Assembly (NCBI GenBank): GCA_017472225.1
Contig: JAFUQS010000027.1
Coordinates: forward strand, 1 to 64,000
Direction: 5' to 3'
From: Clostridia bacterium
GTDB lineage: Bacteria; Bacillota; Clostridia; Oscillospirales; Acutalibacteraceae
DNA: 64,000 nt
The stretch's first letter is position 1; each line of letters starts with the position of its first letter. The position numbers and the translations under genes were made by a program. The notes below the pieces were generated by a model. It was not told the DNA's origin. It made no database searches and saw nothing but the letters and a program-made list of their open reading frames with translations. Of this stretch, positions 1 to 8,763 are shown in pieces.

Positions 1-19
1 ACAATAATCGTAGAATCAA

Positions 20-73
20 GCTAAAATTAAATGGCTTGACACCTGCTATGCACAGATCTCAAGCCATTTTAGC
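20..73. terminator. Hairpin near window edge
   Basis: Inverted repeat ATGGCTTGA (31-39) / TCAAGCCAT (59-67), extended by GCTAAA (20-25) / TTTAGC (68-73) around a bulge. A second small hairpin AAGTTTTT/AAAAACTT is at 95-113. They lie 3' of galE, which is read on the minus strand, so one may end galE transcription; the gene on the other side is outside the window. Nothing else is recognised in positions 1-218. Confidence 0.4.
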
Positions 74-218
74 AGCTTAATATTTAATTTGCACAAGTTT
101 TTCTAAAAAACTTTGTCTAACTTTTTGGGGTCACTTCAAATCTGCTCCATACAATGGTTTTCTGTTTTTTATATACACTTAATTTCTCTTTACGCCTTAC
201 GCCGGATTACGATTTCAA

Positions 219-1235
219 TCAGTCCGGATATCCGTTAGGATTTGTGCTCTGCCAGCGCCATGAGTCTGCACACATTTCTTCAATACCTCTTTCAGCCTTC
301 CAGCCGAGCTCATTATAAGCCTTTGAGGGGTCTGAATAGCAGGTTGCAATGTCACCGGGGCGACGGTCAACTATCTTATAGTTAATCTTAACACCACTTG
401 CCTTTTCAAAAGCCTTCACAACATCAAGAACGCTGTATCCAACACCTGTTCCAAGGTTATAAATGTCGAGTCCGTGACCGCCGAGAACCTTGTTAAGTGC
501 CTTAACATGACCGAGAGCAAGGTCAACAACATGAATATAATCCCTCACGCCTGTGCCATCGGGAGTGTCATAATCGTCTCCAAACACGCTCAGGCACTCT
601 CTTTTTCCGATTGCAACCTGAGTGATGAAGGGCATAAGGTTATTGGGAATTCCGTTGGGGTCTTCACCGATTCTGCCGCTTTTGTGAGCACCGATGGGAT
701 TGAAATAACGAAGAAGTGAAATTGACCATTCATTGTCCGATTTGAAAATATCGGAAAGGATAATTTCAATCATATATTTTGTTGTACCGTAGGGGTTTGT
801 TGTGCCGCCTGTGGGCATTGTCTCCTTCAAAGGAGAAATGTTGTTCATGCCGTAAACTGTTGCAGAGGAGCTGAAAACGATTTTTTTACAGCCGTTTTCC
901 TTCATAACCTCGCAAAGCTTAAGTGTTCCGCCGATATTGTTGTCATAATATTCAATAGGCTTCTGACAGGATTCACCAACAGCCTTGAGACCTGCAAAAT
1001 GAATTACGGCATCAATTTTTTCTGTTTTGAAAACCTTATCAAGACCTGCCTTGTCACGGATATCACATTCATAAAAAGCAAAGCTTTTTCCGCTGAGCTC
1101 GGCAATTCTGTTAAGAGCCTCCCTTTTGCTGTTATAGAAATTATCAACAACAACGATATCGTAGCCTGCATTTAAAAGCTCGATGCATGTATGTGAGCCG
1201 ATATATCCGGCACCGCCTGTTACAAGAATTGACAT
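219..1235 (-). CDS. galE: UDP-glucose 4-epimerase
   Basis: A 338-residue protein of normal GalE length. It interconverts UDP-glucose and UDP-galactose in the Leloir pathway and in supply of surface-polysaccharide sugars, using tightly bound NAD+. It starts with the Rossmann motif TGGAGYIG (residues 6-13), has SSSATVYG with the catalytic serine near residue 123, and YGTTK as the YxxxK catalytic pair near residue 150. The segment RYFNPIGAH is typical of GalE rather than of other extended SDR sugar epimerases. It is monocistronic and divergent from rsmA, with its own sigma-A promoter in the 88-bp gap. Substrate range (UDP-Glc versus UDP-GlcNAc) cannot be told from sequence alone. Confidence 0.96.
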   Translation of the reverse strand: MSILVTGGAGYIGSHTCIELLNAGYDIVVVDNFYNSKREALNRIAELSGKSFAFYECDIRDKAGLDKVFKTEKIDAVIHFAGLKAVGESCQKPIEYYDNNIGGTLKLCEVMKENGCKKIVFSSSATVYGMNNISPLKETMPTGGTTNPYGTTKYMIEIILSDIFKSDNEWSISLLRYFNPIGAHKSGRIGEDPNGIPNNLMPFITQVAIGKRECLSVFGDDYDTPDGTGVRDYIHVVDLALGHVKALNKVLGGHGLDIYNLGTGVGYSVLDVVKAFEKASGVKINYKIVDRRPGDIATCYSDPSKAYNELGWKAERGIEEMCADSWRWQSTNPNGYPD

Positions 1236-1267
1236 AATCCTTCACCTCGTTTATAATATGTATATTG

Positions 1268-1296
1268 ATTATACAATTATTAAAGCTAAATTGCAA
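1268..1296 (-). promoter_or_regulatory. galE sigma-A promoter
   Basis: On the minus strand TTGCAA (1291-1296), a 17-bp spacer and a perfect TATAAT (1268-1273) lie about 35 bp upstream of the galE start. Spacing and hexamers fit a vegetative sigma-A promoter. Confidence 0.75.
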
Positions 1297-1323
1297 TAGT
1301 TTTTAAGTCAGGAGATGTGATAA

Positions 1324-2175
1324 ATGCAGAATTTATCAGATATAGGTGTTATCAGAGCCGTTATGGAAAAACACGGCTTCAATTTTTCAAAAGCTCTGGG
1401 GCAAAACTTTCTTATCAACCCTTCCGTATGCCCAAGAATGGCTGAAATGTGTGGTGCTGACGAAAATACGGGTGTTATCGAAATCGGTACGGGTGTGGGC
1501 GTTCTGACGGCAGAGCTTGCAAAACGGGCAAAAAAGGTTGTGGCAATTGAGCTTGACTCAAGGCTTTTACCTGTGCTTGAGGAAACCCTCAGCGATTTTG
1601 ACAACATTGAAATACTGAATGAAGATGTCATGAAGGTTGATCTTCATGCCCTTATAAGGGAAAAATTTGAAGGAATGAAGGTTGTGGTGTGTGCCAATCT
1701 GCCTTATTACATCACAAGCCCCGTTATTACAATGCTCCTTGAAAGCAGATTGCCCGTTGAAGCTGTTACCGTCATGATTCAGAAGGAAGCCGCCGACCGG
1801 CTTTGCACACCTGTCGGCTCAAGGGAATCGGGAGCAATTACGGTTTGCACAAATTATTATTCCGTACCCACTCAGCTTTTTAATGTGTCCCGTGGCTCAT
1901 TCATGCCGGCACCGAATGTAGACAGCACTGTTATAAGACTTGACATCAGAAAAGAACCTGCCGTAAAGGTAAGCGACGAGAGAAAATTTTTCAGAATCGT
2001 CAAGGCTGCCTTCGCCCAAAGAAGAAAAACCGTTGTGAATTCTGTCAGCTCCTCCCTTTCCGTTCCGAAGGCGGAAATTATTGCCGCTTTGGAACAAGCG
2101 GGTCTTGACCCCAATGTGAGAGCAGAAAAGCTCACGATGGAAAGCTTTGCCGCACTTTGTGAAAATCTTGTCTGA
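1324..2175 (+). CDS. rsmA: 16S rRNA (adenine1518/1519-N6)-dimethyltransferase
   Basis: A 283-residue KsgA/RsmA protein that dimethylates the two adjacent adenines of the 16S rRNA helix 45 loop during late 30S assembly, using S-adenosylmethionine. Visible family marks are GQNFLIN near the N terminus, the SAM-binding stretch EIGTGVGVLT (near residue 57), the acidic end of strand two (AIELD) and the NLPYYITSP catalytic motif near residue 122. AFAQRRKT near residue 230 is characteristic of the C-terminal domain. The ATG follows GGAGATGTGATAA at short spacing. The next gene begins 9 bp after its stop, so the two are probably cotranscribed. Confidence 0.96.
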   Translation: MQNLSDIGVIRAVMEKHGFNFSKALGQNFLINPSVCPRMAEMCGADENTGVIEIGTGVGVLTAELAKRAKKVVAIELDSRLLPVLEETLSDFDNIEILNEDVMKVDLHALIREKFEGMKVVVCANLPYYITSPVITMLLESRLPVEAVTVMIQKEAADRLCTPVGSRESGAITVCTNYYSVPTQLFNVSRGSFMPAPNVDSTVIRLDIRKEPAVKVSDERKFFRIVKAAFAQRRKTVVNSVSSSLSVPKAEIIAALEQAGLDPNVRAEKLTMESFAALCENLV

Positions 2176-2184
2176 GGTTAAGGT

Positions 2185-3276
2185 ATGAAACGTTTTTTGA
2201 ATTTCTTTTATACAATCTCCTTCAAAATACTTCTTTTCATTGTGATGCTTATTCTTTCATGGTTTGCCGGAGAAAAGCTGCTGAACATTGTTGATATTTA
2301 CATTGAAGACCCCGTGGGTGCCCGCAATGTGGTGCGTCAATGGAACGGCTTTGATTATGAAAGCTCAGTGTATCTTGAAAGCGAGATTGAAAGCACAATT
2401 GAAAATGTTCTTCTTTACTGCCTTAAATATAATTCCGACGAAGAAATCCCTGACCCGAACGATAAAAAAATACTTGATTATTACCGCCGTATGGGTAATG
2501 AAGGCTACAGAGAAACTGCCGAATATCTTGATTCGCTGAAAAATGTCAGCTATGCCGTGGTCAATCACAGCAGCAATAAGATATTATCTAACATCAAGGC
2601 TATCAACGGAAAAAGCTCGGGCACGGCAATAAGAAGCTTTTTCGGCAATGTTGATAAAACCACGCTCATTGTCCGCAATGCAAAAAATCCTTATTTTGAA
2701 GCAGGTACCATGGAGGATTATGTTGACTTTGTAAGCGAATGTGCCATGAACTATTCCGATGATTTTGATTTATACATAAGCTTCGGAAACGATTTCGCTT
2801 TCAGGTATGATGTTTCCCATTATGAGAATCTCTATAATGAAACAAAGCAAAAGACTCTTGCTGAAATGAAAAAAGTGCTCTTGTTCTCAGTCCTCTGTCT
2901 TCTGGTTATGACTCTCATTTTTATTCTCAGCGGCAAAAGTGAAGTCAACGGCAAAACCATTCCCTCGGCGTTGGACAGGCTTCCCAATGATATTCACTTC
3001 TTCGCAGATTTTGTTATAAGCTTATCGCTCACCGCACTTTTTGAAAATTCAATTTATATGCTTTTCAGAAGTGCCTTTGCAGACGGTGATTATTGGCTCG
3101 GCATTTCTCCGGAATTTTATGCCCTGAGAGCTAATGTGTGCATTGTGGCTATCGGTTGCATTGTGCTTGCATCCGCCTGCACAATCAAGCGTCAGCACAA
3201 AATGAAAACTCTTTTCACCAACACATATATTTACAGAATCATAAAAGGCTATAAACCTGACTCTGACGAGGAATAA
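2185..3276 (+). CDS. Membrane protein of unknown function
   Basis: A 363-residue protein not recognised as a named family. One hydrophobic segment sits at about residues 7-28. It is followed by a roughly 200-residue soluble region, probably outside the cell because the N terminus is short and basic, then about three hydrophobic segments near 230-250, 272-294 and 316-333. The soluble part has no obvious catalytic motif. It starts 9 bp after rsmA with weak ribosome-site spacing (GAGGTTAAGGT), which suggests translational coupling. A bidirectional-looking terminator follows at 3331. A receptor or sensor-like role is possible by topology only. Confidence 0.75.
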   Translation: MKRFLNFFYTISFKILLFIVMLILSWFAGEKLLNIVDIYIEDPVGARNVVRQWNGFDYESSVYLESEIESTIENVLLYCLKYNSDEEIPDPNDKKILDYYRRMGNEGYRETAEYLDSLKNVSYAVVNHSSNKILSNIKAINGKSSGTAIRSFFGNVDKTTLIVRNAKNPYFEAGTMEDYVDFVSECAMNYSDDFDLYISFGNDFAFRYDVSHYENLYNETKQKTLAEMKKVLLFSVLCLLVMTLIFILSGKSEVNGKTIPSALDRLPNDIHFFADFVISLSLTALFENSIYMLFRSAFADGDYWLGISPEFYALRANVCIVAIGCIVLASACTIKRQHKMKTLFTNTYIYRIIKGYKPDSDEE

Positions 3277-3330
3277 TATTCAAAAAACATTACCTTTTAT
3301 GTAAAAATCTGCTCAGTTTACAGTAAAGTT

Positions 3331-3370
3331 AAACACCTTTACAGCAAAATTATTGCTGTAAAGGTGTTTT
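3331..3370 (+). terminator. Rho-independent terminator
   Basis: Perfect 17-bp stem: AAACACCTTTACAGCAA (3331-3347), loop AATTA, TTGCTGTAAAGGTGTTT (3353-3369), then T. It ends the rsmA operon; the A-rich 5' arm also gives U residues in the opposite direction. Confidence 0.9.
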
Positions 3371-3378
3371 CTTGCATA

Positions 3379-3509
3379 TGTGGAAAAATCGGTTGAAAAC
3401 GTTGAAAACCTTAAGTTTTCAACATCTTCTTTCTGTTTTAGAAAAACAAACCGTTGAAAATGTCAAGTTTTCAACTTTACTAACAGATTTTTCAACATTT
3501 TTGTTGAAC
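3379..3509. repeat. Cluster of GTTGAAAAC / GTTTTCAAC inverted repeats
   Basis: Within 130 bp there are seven copies of a (G)TTGAAAA(C) core in alternating orientation: 3392-3400, 3401-3409, 3415-3423 (inverted), 3453-3460, 3467-3475 (inverted), 3488-3496 (inverted) and 3503-3509. A TGTGGAAAA at 3379-3387 fits the relaxed DnaA-box consensus on the opposite strand. The cluster lies between two convergent transcription units and makes several nested hairpins. A 103-codon plus-strand reading frame across it is best seen as a by-product of the repeats. Confidence 0.7.
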
Positions 3510-3575
3510 ATATCTGCTGAATATTCATTATGCAGTAAAAAATGCATATGCAACTCTGTTGAATACAGAATACAT

Positions 3576-5744
3576 TCAGTTCATTCTAAGAAAGCTTTTG
3601 GCATCAAGCTTAACACCCGAAACCGTTACTGCCTTATCATTATAATTGACATAAACCTTTGTGCTGCCGCCGTATTCTGTTAAGAAAACATTCTTCCTGA
3701 CCTCCCGGTGGTCTGTTATTCTTTCATTCCTGAGATCTGAGAAAGCAGCTTTCATTCTTTCATAACCGATTTGTGCCTCGGCAACAGAATTCATATAATA
3801 ATATTTGTCCGGCTCCTGCTCGGTGCCGAGGTTTGAATAATACCATTCATAATAAGGAATTGCACCATATTCAACACATTTCAGAAAAGCATCAACACTG
3901 TTTTGTGAGGTGTTTATGGCTGAAAGAGAATAGTCGGCAATGCCATGAAGAATTGCCTGAACAAAGGGAACCTCACTGACACCTTCTTTATCACCGTAAA
4001 AGGCTTTTTCGGGCAAGCCGGTAATCAAAGAAGCGTACTTCACCGAATAAAGATTTCCCCGTTCAACCATCAGCCTCTTGGCGGCTGATACGGCACCCAT
4101 CTGGCTATAGATTATATCAGCCGTATCGGTTCTGAATTTCACTTCATCCGAGGAAAAATCAGAATAAAGCACACTGCCTGCATCAGAAAGGCAGATACCC
4201 TCAAATTCATTTTCCCGCACTGCGGAAAGCATTGATTTTGTGTTTTCGGTAATATCGTTAACAGAGGAAAGCTCAAATGAAAGGCTGCCGTTTCTTTGCA
4301 TAACGGTGCTGTCACCCCTGAGCGAAACTGCATAATTCTTAAAGCCGCTTTCAGCATCGGCAGAAAAAAGGTTAACATCGGTGAAAATGCTCACATTACC
4401 CTTGGAAGCATAATCAGAAAGCTCCTTCAGCTCCTGCTTTCCGCCCAGAGCAGATGCAAATGAAAAATCAGATGTTTCCTTCTGAAGAACTCCGCCTTCA
4501 AGAATACCCCTGTACCTTAAATTTATGCTGTTTATATCCTTTGCCTTCAGGCTTTCAAGAATATCATAGGTCTGAGTATAATCGCAAAGAACCTGCATTT
4601 TTGTGTTTCCGTTTTCATCGGTAATACCGGAAAGACCTATAAGGCTGAGATTGAACGGGTATTCACTATCCGCATCGGTGTTGCCGCTTGTCAACGCTCC
4701 GTTTCTTATGAAAAGCTCACGGCAGGCTCCCGCAATACCGATATAGTCAGCGCTATCCTTTGATAAGAACCGATAAGATGTTTTTATTCTGCCTTTATAT
4801 GAATTTTCACTCACATAATATGAGCCGTCATCATTCTTTGCCGTGGGAGTGATTTCAAATTCGGGATACACCCTGTTGAAGCCTTCTTTTTTTGCGGCGG
4901 CTTCTGCATTTATCCGAGCAATGGCAGCACCTTCATCAATTACTGCAGCAATGGCACTGTTGCCGTTTTTAACACCGAATGCGGGAATTATTGCATAGCT
5001 GCCCTCCGCTTCGTTTTCCGATGGGTCACTGCCGTAAACATCAACCGTATAGCCTTCTTTACTTCCCGAAGCTGACGAAGCATCTATCAGAGCACCCGAG
5101 CCATCGGGAACAAGAATAAAGTCACCGTCGTTCCCCGCATAAAAAGCACCAAAAAATGGAAGCACACTTATACTTTTGAGCACTGCATTCTTGTTTTTTG
5201 CCGTGCTTACAATATTGCCACAGTCGATTTCTGCAGTCATCGTGCCGTCTGCACCCTTGAATTCAACAGGAATTCTGTAGCCTATTTCCCCACCATTTTC
5301 TGTTGAGGAAGAAAAATCACAGGTAATGAGAATACTGTTTTCCTTAATTTCAAAGCTGCTCTGTCCCTCCTGTGAAAATAAGGTATATTCATTACCGGAC
5401 ACAAGAACGGTAACGGCAAGAATACCTGTTTTTTCATTTCTGTATTTTTCGGGAAGACTTCTCCACAGCTTATCTGAGCCGGAATCATAAACACTGATTG
5501 AGCCCTTTGTTTCATTAAAATAAAGAACTGCCATATCTGTGTCTGAAATTTTTTTAAGCTCCTTCAACACTGCACCGTCACAAAAAATATCAGTGTTCAC
5601 ATTTTCCGCAGATACATTAACACTGTCATCGGAATACCGCATCAGAAACGAATCGGCACTTTTCGATTTCCTTGTGCAGCCGAAAAATGAAAAGCATAAT
5701 AAAATAACGAGAAATATACATATATACCGTCTGTTTTTTAACAT
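3576..5744 (-). CDS. DUF5696-like extracytoplasmic lipoprotein
   Basis: A 722-residue exported lipoprotein. The N terminus is a lipoprotein signal peptide: basic start, hydrophobic core and a lipobox-like SFFGC, with Cys23 as predicted lipid site. Around residue 210 the segment FILVPDGSGALI resembles the conserved core of DUF5696 proteins, large surface lipoproteins often found with ABC sugar transport genes. Later segments such as LRYRGILEGGVLQ also fit a glycosidase-like barrel fold, but this is from memory of the family and is not proof. No transporter gene is adjacent. A weak promoter (TGGAAA-17-TACAAT on the minus strand) and an inverted repeat TTTTCTTC/GAAGAAAA at 5761-5798 lie upstream. 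It is 85 bp downstream of sigF, so a sporulation role is possible but untested. Confidence 0.75.
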   Translation of the reverse strand: MLKNRRYICIFLVILLCFSFFGCTRKSKSADSFLMRYSDDSVNVSAENVNTDIFCDGAVLKELKKISDTDMAVLYFNETKGSISVYDSGSDKLWRSLPEKYRNEKTGILAVTVLVSGNEYTLFSQEGQSSFEIKENSILITCDFSSSTENGGEIGYRIPVEFKGADGTMTAEIDCGNIVSTAKNKNAVLKSISVLPFFGAFYAGNDGDFILVPDGSGALIDASSASGSKEGYTVDVYGSDPSENEAEGSYAIIPAFGVKNGNSAIAAVIDEGAAIARINAEAAAKKEGFNRVYPEFEITPTAKNDDGSYYVSENSYKGRIKTSYRFLSKDSADYIGIAGACRELFIRNGALTSGNTDADSEYPFNLSLIGLSGITDENGNTKMQVLCDYTQTYDILESLKAKDINSINLRYRGILEGGVLQKETSDFSFASALGGKQELKELSDYASKGNVSIFTDVNLFSADAESGFKNYAVSLRGDSTVMQRNGSLSFELSSVNDITENTKSMLSAVRENEFEGICLSDAGSVLYSDFSSDEVKFRTDTADIIYSQMGAVSAAKRLMVERGNLYSVKYASLITGLPEKAFYGDKEGVSEVPFVQAILHGIADYSLSAINTSQNSVDAFLKCVEYGAIPYYEWYYSNLGTEQEPDKYYYMNSVAEAQIGYERMKAAFSDLRNERITDHREVRKNVFLTEYGGSTKVYVNYNDKAVTVSGVKLDAKSFLRMN

Positions 5745-5829
5745 CGTATTACTCCTTTTATTTTCTTCGCTGACTATTGTATCATAAAGTGAAGAAAATT
5801 TCCACCCGATATATATGATAAAGAAGATT

Positions 5830-6498
5830 TTACATCATACTTTTTCTCATCTGCAAAAGAATTGCCTTTTCCCTTCTTGAAACCTGAACCTGACTCATAC
5901 CGAGCTCGGCGGCGGTTTTCACCTGGGTGAGTCCCTTGAAATATCTGAGCTCTATCAGTCTCCTGTCCCTTTCCTCCAGAGCCTCAACCACGCTTCGCAA
6001 AGCCATCTTTTCCGTTATTTCACCCTCAGGTGCAGGAGTGGGAATGTCAAGCTGCCCCGAGCCCTTTTCATCATCGGTGGCAGTCAGGGAAATTGTGGGC
6101 ATTGAAACGGTGATAAGCTCGGCAGCAGAGGAAACATCTGTTCCCAGCTTTTGCGCCAGCTCACTTATGGTAGGCTCCCTGCCGAGCTCAGCAGCCATCT
6201 GTTCACGCACCTTCATGGCATTGCGTGATTTTTCTTTCAGAGTTCTGCCGATTTTAACTGCTCCCCCGTCACGGAAAATCCGCCTTATTTCACCAAGAAT
6301 TACGGGAACTGCATAGGTTGAAAAAGCAAAGCCTCGTGACGGGTCAAAATTATCCGCCGCCTTGATAAGCCCCACACAGCCCGCCTGAAAAAGGTCGTCA
6401 TATTCCACACCTCTGCCCCGGAATTTATTTGCACAGGAATGCACAAGGCCGTAATTTTCATTTATAAGAGCCTCTCTGGTTCTGTTATCCTTTGTCAT
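5830..6498 (-). CDS. sigF: Forespore sigma factor F
   Basis: A 222-residue sigma-70 family factor, the first compartment-specific sporulation sigma factor. Region 2 includes YDDLFQAGCVGLIKAADNFDP and the -10 recognition stretch FSTYAVPVILGEIRR. Region 3 follows, and region 4 ends with a helix-turn-helix (TAAELGMSQVQVSRRE). Its position after spoIIAA and spoIIAB identifies it as SigF rather than SigG or SigB. The reading frame is open further upstream to 6561, but AAGGAG (complement of 6506-6511) is correctly spaced only for the ATG at 6498, and homology begins there. It is held inactive by SpoIIAB until SpoIIAA is dephosphorylated in the forespore. The 62-bp gap to spoIIAB is unusually long for this operon. 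Confidence 0.94.
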   Translation of the reverse strand: MTKDNRTREALINENYGLVHSCANKFRGRGVEYDDLFQAGCVGLIKAADNFDPSRGFAFSTYAVPVILGEIRRIFRDGGAVKIGRTLKEKSRNAMKVREQMAAELGREPTISELAQKLGTDVSSAAELITVSMPTISLTATDDEKGSGQLDIPTPAPEGEITEKMALRSVVEALEERDRRLIELRYFKGLTQVKTAAELGMSQVQVSRREKAILLQMRKSMM

Positions 6499-6560
6499 AA
6501 TCCCACTCCTTTTTGCGAAATAACGGTTGCTGAGGCTTTTTCCCGGCACAGCTCTGCACA

Positions 6561-6995
6561 TTAAATATTCTTTCCCCAGATTCTTTTTTCCATGGTGACG
6601 GTTGTTCCCTTGCCGGGCCTTGATGTGACACGAACCTTGTCCATAAAGGATTCCATAACCGCAAAGCCGAGACCTGCCCTTTCAGAGCCTGCAGTCGTGT
6701 ATAAGGGCTCCATCGCCTTGGGGATATCCTCAATGCCTACACCCTTATCACGAACTCTGATTCTGATATTATTATTCTCAAAAAGGGAGACGGTTATGTA
6801 AATTTTTCCCTGCTTTTCCTTGTAACCGTGAACAATTGCATTTGTAACAGCCTCACTGACGGCAGTTTTGATATCCGTCAGCTCCTCCACATTGGGATCA
6901 AGGCATGATACAAAGGCTGAAACAGCAACACGGGAAAAGCCTTCGTTTATGCTTTTAGAGTCAATTACCGTCTGCATTTCATTAAAAAGCTTCAT
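6561..6995 (-). CDS. spoIIAB: Anti-sigma F factor / serine kinase
   Basis: A 144-residue GHKL-fold protein that binds SigF and phosphorylates SpoIIAA. The N box is EAVTNAIVHGY near residue 53, G1 is DKGVGI near residue 89, and the glycine lid/G2 is ERAGLGF near residue 115. A GTG at 6998 is also in frame, but the ATG at 6995 sits 7 nt after GGAGG and overlaps the spoIIAA stop codon as TGATG, so it is preferred. This overlap implies translational coupling, which would keep SpoIIAA and SpoIIAB near stoichiometric. It is the middle gene of the spoIIA operon. Confidence 0.95.
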   Translation of the reverse strand: MKLFNEMQTVIDSKSINEGFSRVAVSAFVSCLDPNVEELTDIKTAVSEAVTNAIVHGYKEKQGKIYITVSLFENNNIRIRVRDKGVGIEDIPKAMEPLYTTAGSERAGLGFAVMESFMDKVRVTSRPGKGTTVTMEKRIWGKNI

Positions 6996-7315
6996 CACAC
7001 TACCTCCTTTTGTTTGATTTCACCAAGCTTTTCAAGGCCTGCCAGCTTCATCACCTTATAGGCACCGGGGGAAAGATTTTCCACCCGTATTCTGCCCGAA
7101 ATATTTTTCATAAGCTTATACCGTCCCATCACAAGACCTATACCCGATGAATCCATAAAGCTGACACCTCCGAAATCAAGAATGAGCAAAGACGGTTTTT
7201 TGTGTATAATGGCTTCGTCTATACTCACCCTTATAAGCGCCGCACTGTGATGGTCAATTTCGCCGTCAAGAAAAACCCGTATCTCCTTTTGTCTGTATTC
7301 AATTTTTGCCGCCAT
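6995..7315 (-). CDS. spoIIAA: Anti-anti-sigma factor
   Basis: A 106-residue STAS-domain protein. The motif MDSSGIGLVMGRY near residue 54 carries the serine phosphorylated by SpoIIAB. In its dephosphorylated form it releases SigF by attacking the SpoIIAB-SigF complex; SpoIIE, not seen in this window, would be the phosphatase. It is the first gene of the spoIIA operon. Its ribosome site GGAGGA directly follows a hairpin with a U-tract (7331-7367), so the operon promoter must either lie beyond this hairpin or start within about 15 bp. No sigma-H-like promoter was found by eye in the 92-bp gap to folC. Confidence 0.95.
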   Translation of the reverse strand: MAAKIEYRQKEIRVFLDGEIDHHSAALIRVSIDEAIIHKKPSLLILDFGGVSFMDSSGIGLVMGRYKLMKNISGRIRVENLSPGAYKVMKLAGLEKLGEIKQKEVV

Positions 7316-7330
7316 AAAAATTCCTCCAAA

Positions 7331-7367
7331 TAAAAAAAGTCCCTTATGATTTAACTATCATAAGGGA
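7331..7367 (-). terminator. Terminator between folC and spoIIAA
   Basis: On the minus strand a perfect 11-bp stem (TCCCTTATGAT / ATCATAAGGGA, 7340-7350 and 7357-7367; loop of 6) is followed by seven U residues (7332-7338). It should end the folC transcript. The spoIIAA ribosome site begins only a few bases after the U-tract, so it could also attenuate readthrough into spoIIA. Confidence 0.85.
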
Positions 7368-7407
7368 TTGAGTCTGAATTATTTGCCGAAAACAGTCAGC
7401 AGAAAAA

Positions 7408-8715
7408 TTAAATACAGTCGGTATTCAATAAGCCTCTCACTTCGCTGACAAGGTAAAAGGAGCCTGCCACCATGAGCACATCCTTTCCGGCTTTTTCCTT
7501 TGCATAAAGTAAGGCTTCCCGTACTTCATAAAAGGCATATACATTTTTGCAATATTTTCTTCCCGTCTCACAAAGAACTTCAGCCTTTTCACCTCTCAGG
7601 CTGTCGGTGACGGTAAAAACAATGTTTTCACACAAGGGAGCAATTATTTCAATTGACTTTTCGTATTCCTTATCCTTCATAAAGGACATGAGAAGTGTAA
7701 TTTTTCTGCCCTTGAGAAAGCTTTCGGCAGTTTCCTTCAAAGCCTTCATACAACCTACATTGTGTCCTCCGTCAAGAATTACGGTAGGTTCACCTTCAAT
7801 GATTTCGGTTCTTCCGGGTATTCTGAATTTTGCAATGCCTTTTTGAATTGAACTGTCCGTTATGCTGTAGCCCTTGTCACGGAGCACCCTTGCGGCAGTG
7901 ACAACCGTGAGCATATTTGCCGTCTGGTGCTTTCCGCATATGTTTATGCGGATACTGAGTCCGTCATAACAAAAGCTTGTTCCCGAAAGGTCGCAGCTTT
8001 CAATTGTAAGCTTATCCGTATCAGGCAGATAAAGCGGATTTCCGCCTTTAAGACATTCCTCTTTTATTACTTTTGCCGCTTCCTCACTTTGAGGAATATA
8101 ACCGAAGTCTGTGCCCTCAAAGGGATAAGACACCACAGGACAGGAGCTTTTGAGAATTCCGCATTTTTCCCTTGCAATTTCCGTTATGCTTTCGCCAAGC
8201 ATTTCCATGTGGTCAACAGAAACAGAGGTAATAACTGCCAATTCGGGGGCATCAATTACATTTGTGCTGTCATTTTTTCCGCCGATACCGGCTTCAAGCA
8301 CAACAATGTCACAGCCTGTTTTTTCATAGTAAGCCAATCCGAGAGCTGTAGTGACCTCAAAAACTGTGGGATAAAGTCCCTCTTTTTCCATAAGCAGTGT
8401 GTTTTCCCGGATTACGGAAGTGATTTCTGCAATTTCGCTTTTCGGGATAAATTCGCCGTTAACCTTGATCCTTTCACCGAACTCAACAACAAAAGGCGAT
8501 GTGAAAAGACCCACCTTGTAGCCGCTTTCATAAAGCACATCGGAAAGTGCCGTTGAAACAGAGCCCTTGCCGTTTGTACCCACAACATGAACAAACTTAA
8601 GCTTTTTCTGAGGATTACCCAGAAGCTCAAGAAGTCTTTCTATTCTTTCATGTCCGCAGCTTTTTTGAAATTTTCTGCGTGAATATATAAAATCCAAGGC
8701 CTCATCATAGGTCAT
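7408..8715 (-). CDS. folC: Folylpolyglutamate synthase / dihydrofolate synthase
   Basis: A 435-residue Mur-ligase family enzyme that adds glutamate to folates and may also make dihydrofolate from dihydropteroate. The ATP-binding loop is VGTNGKGSVSTAL (near residue 46). GIGGKNDSTN near residue 144 and the central Mur-ligase histidine region fit the FolC family, and LDGGHNVGCM near residue 314 corresponds to the conserved DGAHN motif, with glycine for alanine. The start at 8715 has a GGAAGTG ribosome site. It probably shares a transcript with the upstream unknown gene 8764-9495 (48-bp gap) and ends at the terminator 7331-7367. Whether it is mono- or bifunctional is not decidable here. Confidence 0.94.
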   Translation of the reverse strand: MTYDEALDFIYSRRKFQKSCGHERIERLLELLGNPQKKLKFVHVVGTNGKGSVSTALSDVLYESGYKVGLFTSPFVVEFGERIKVNGEFIPKSEIAEITSVIRENTLLMEKEGLYPTVFEVTTALGLAYYEKTGCDIVVLEAGIGGKNDSTNVIDAPELAVITSVSVDHMEMLGESITEIAREKCGILKSSCPVVSYPFEGTDFGYIPQSEEAAKVIKEECLKGGNPLYLPDTDKLTIESCDLSGTSFCYDGLSIRINICGKHQTANMLTVVTAARVLRDKGYSITDSSIQKGIAKFRIPGRTEIIEGEPTVILDGGHNVGCMKALKETAESFLKGRKITLLMSFMKDKEYEKSIEIIAPLCENIVFTVTDSLRGEKAEVLCETGRKYCKNVYAFYEVREALLYAKEKAGKDVLMVAGSFYLVSEVRGLLNTDCI

Positions 8716-8763
8716 GCTATCACTTCCTTCAGTTTTCAGTATATAACTTTGTCTGCGCTGTTG

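Noticed and set aside
3379..3509. Chromosomal origin (oriC)
   Set aside because: Only one true DnaA-box-like sequence, and no dnaA, dnaN, gyrB or rpmH gene nearby.
3372..3683. 103-codon plus-strand frame across the GTTGAAAAC cluster
   Set aside because: It results from the repeats (recurring VENV and FST residues), lacks a ribosome site and runs into the 3' end of the convergent lipoprotein gene.
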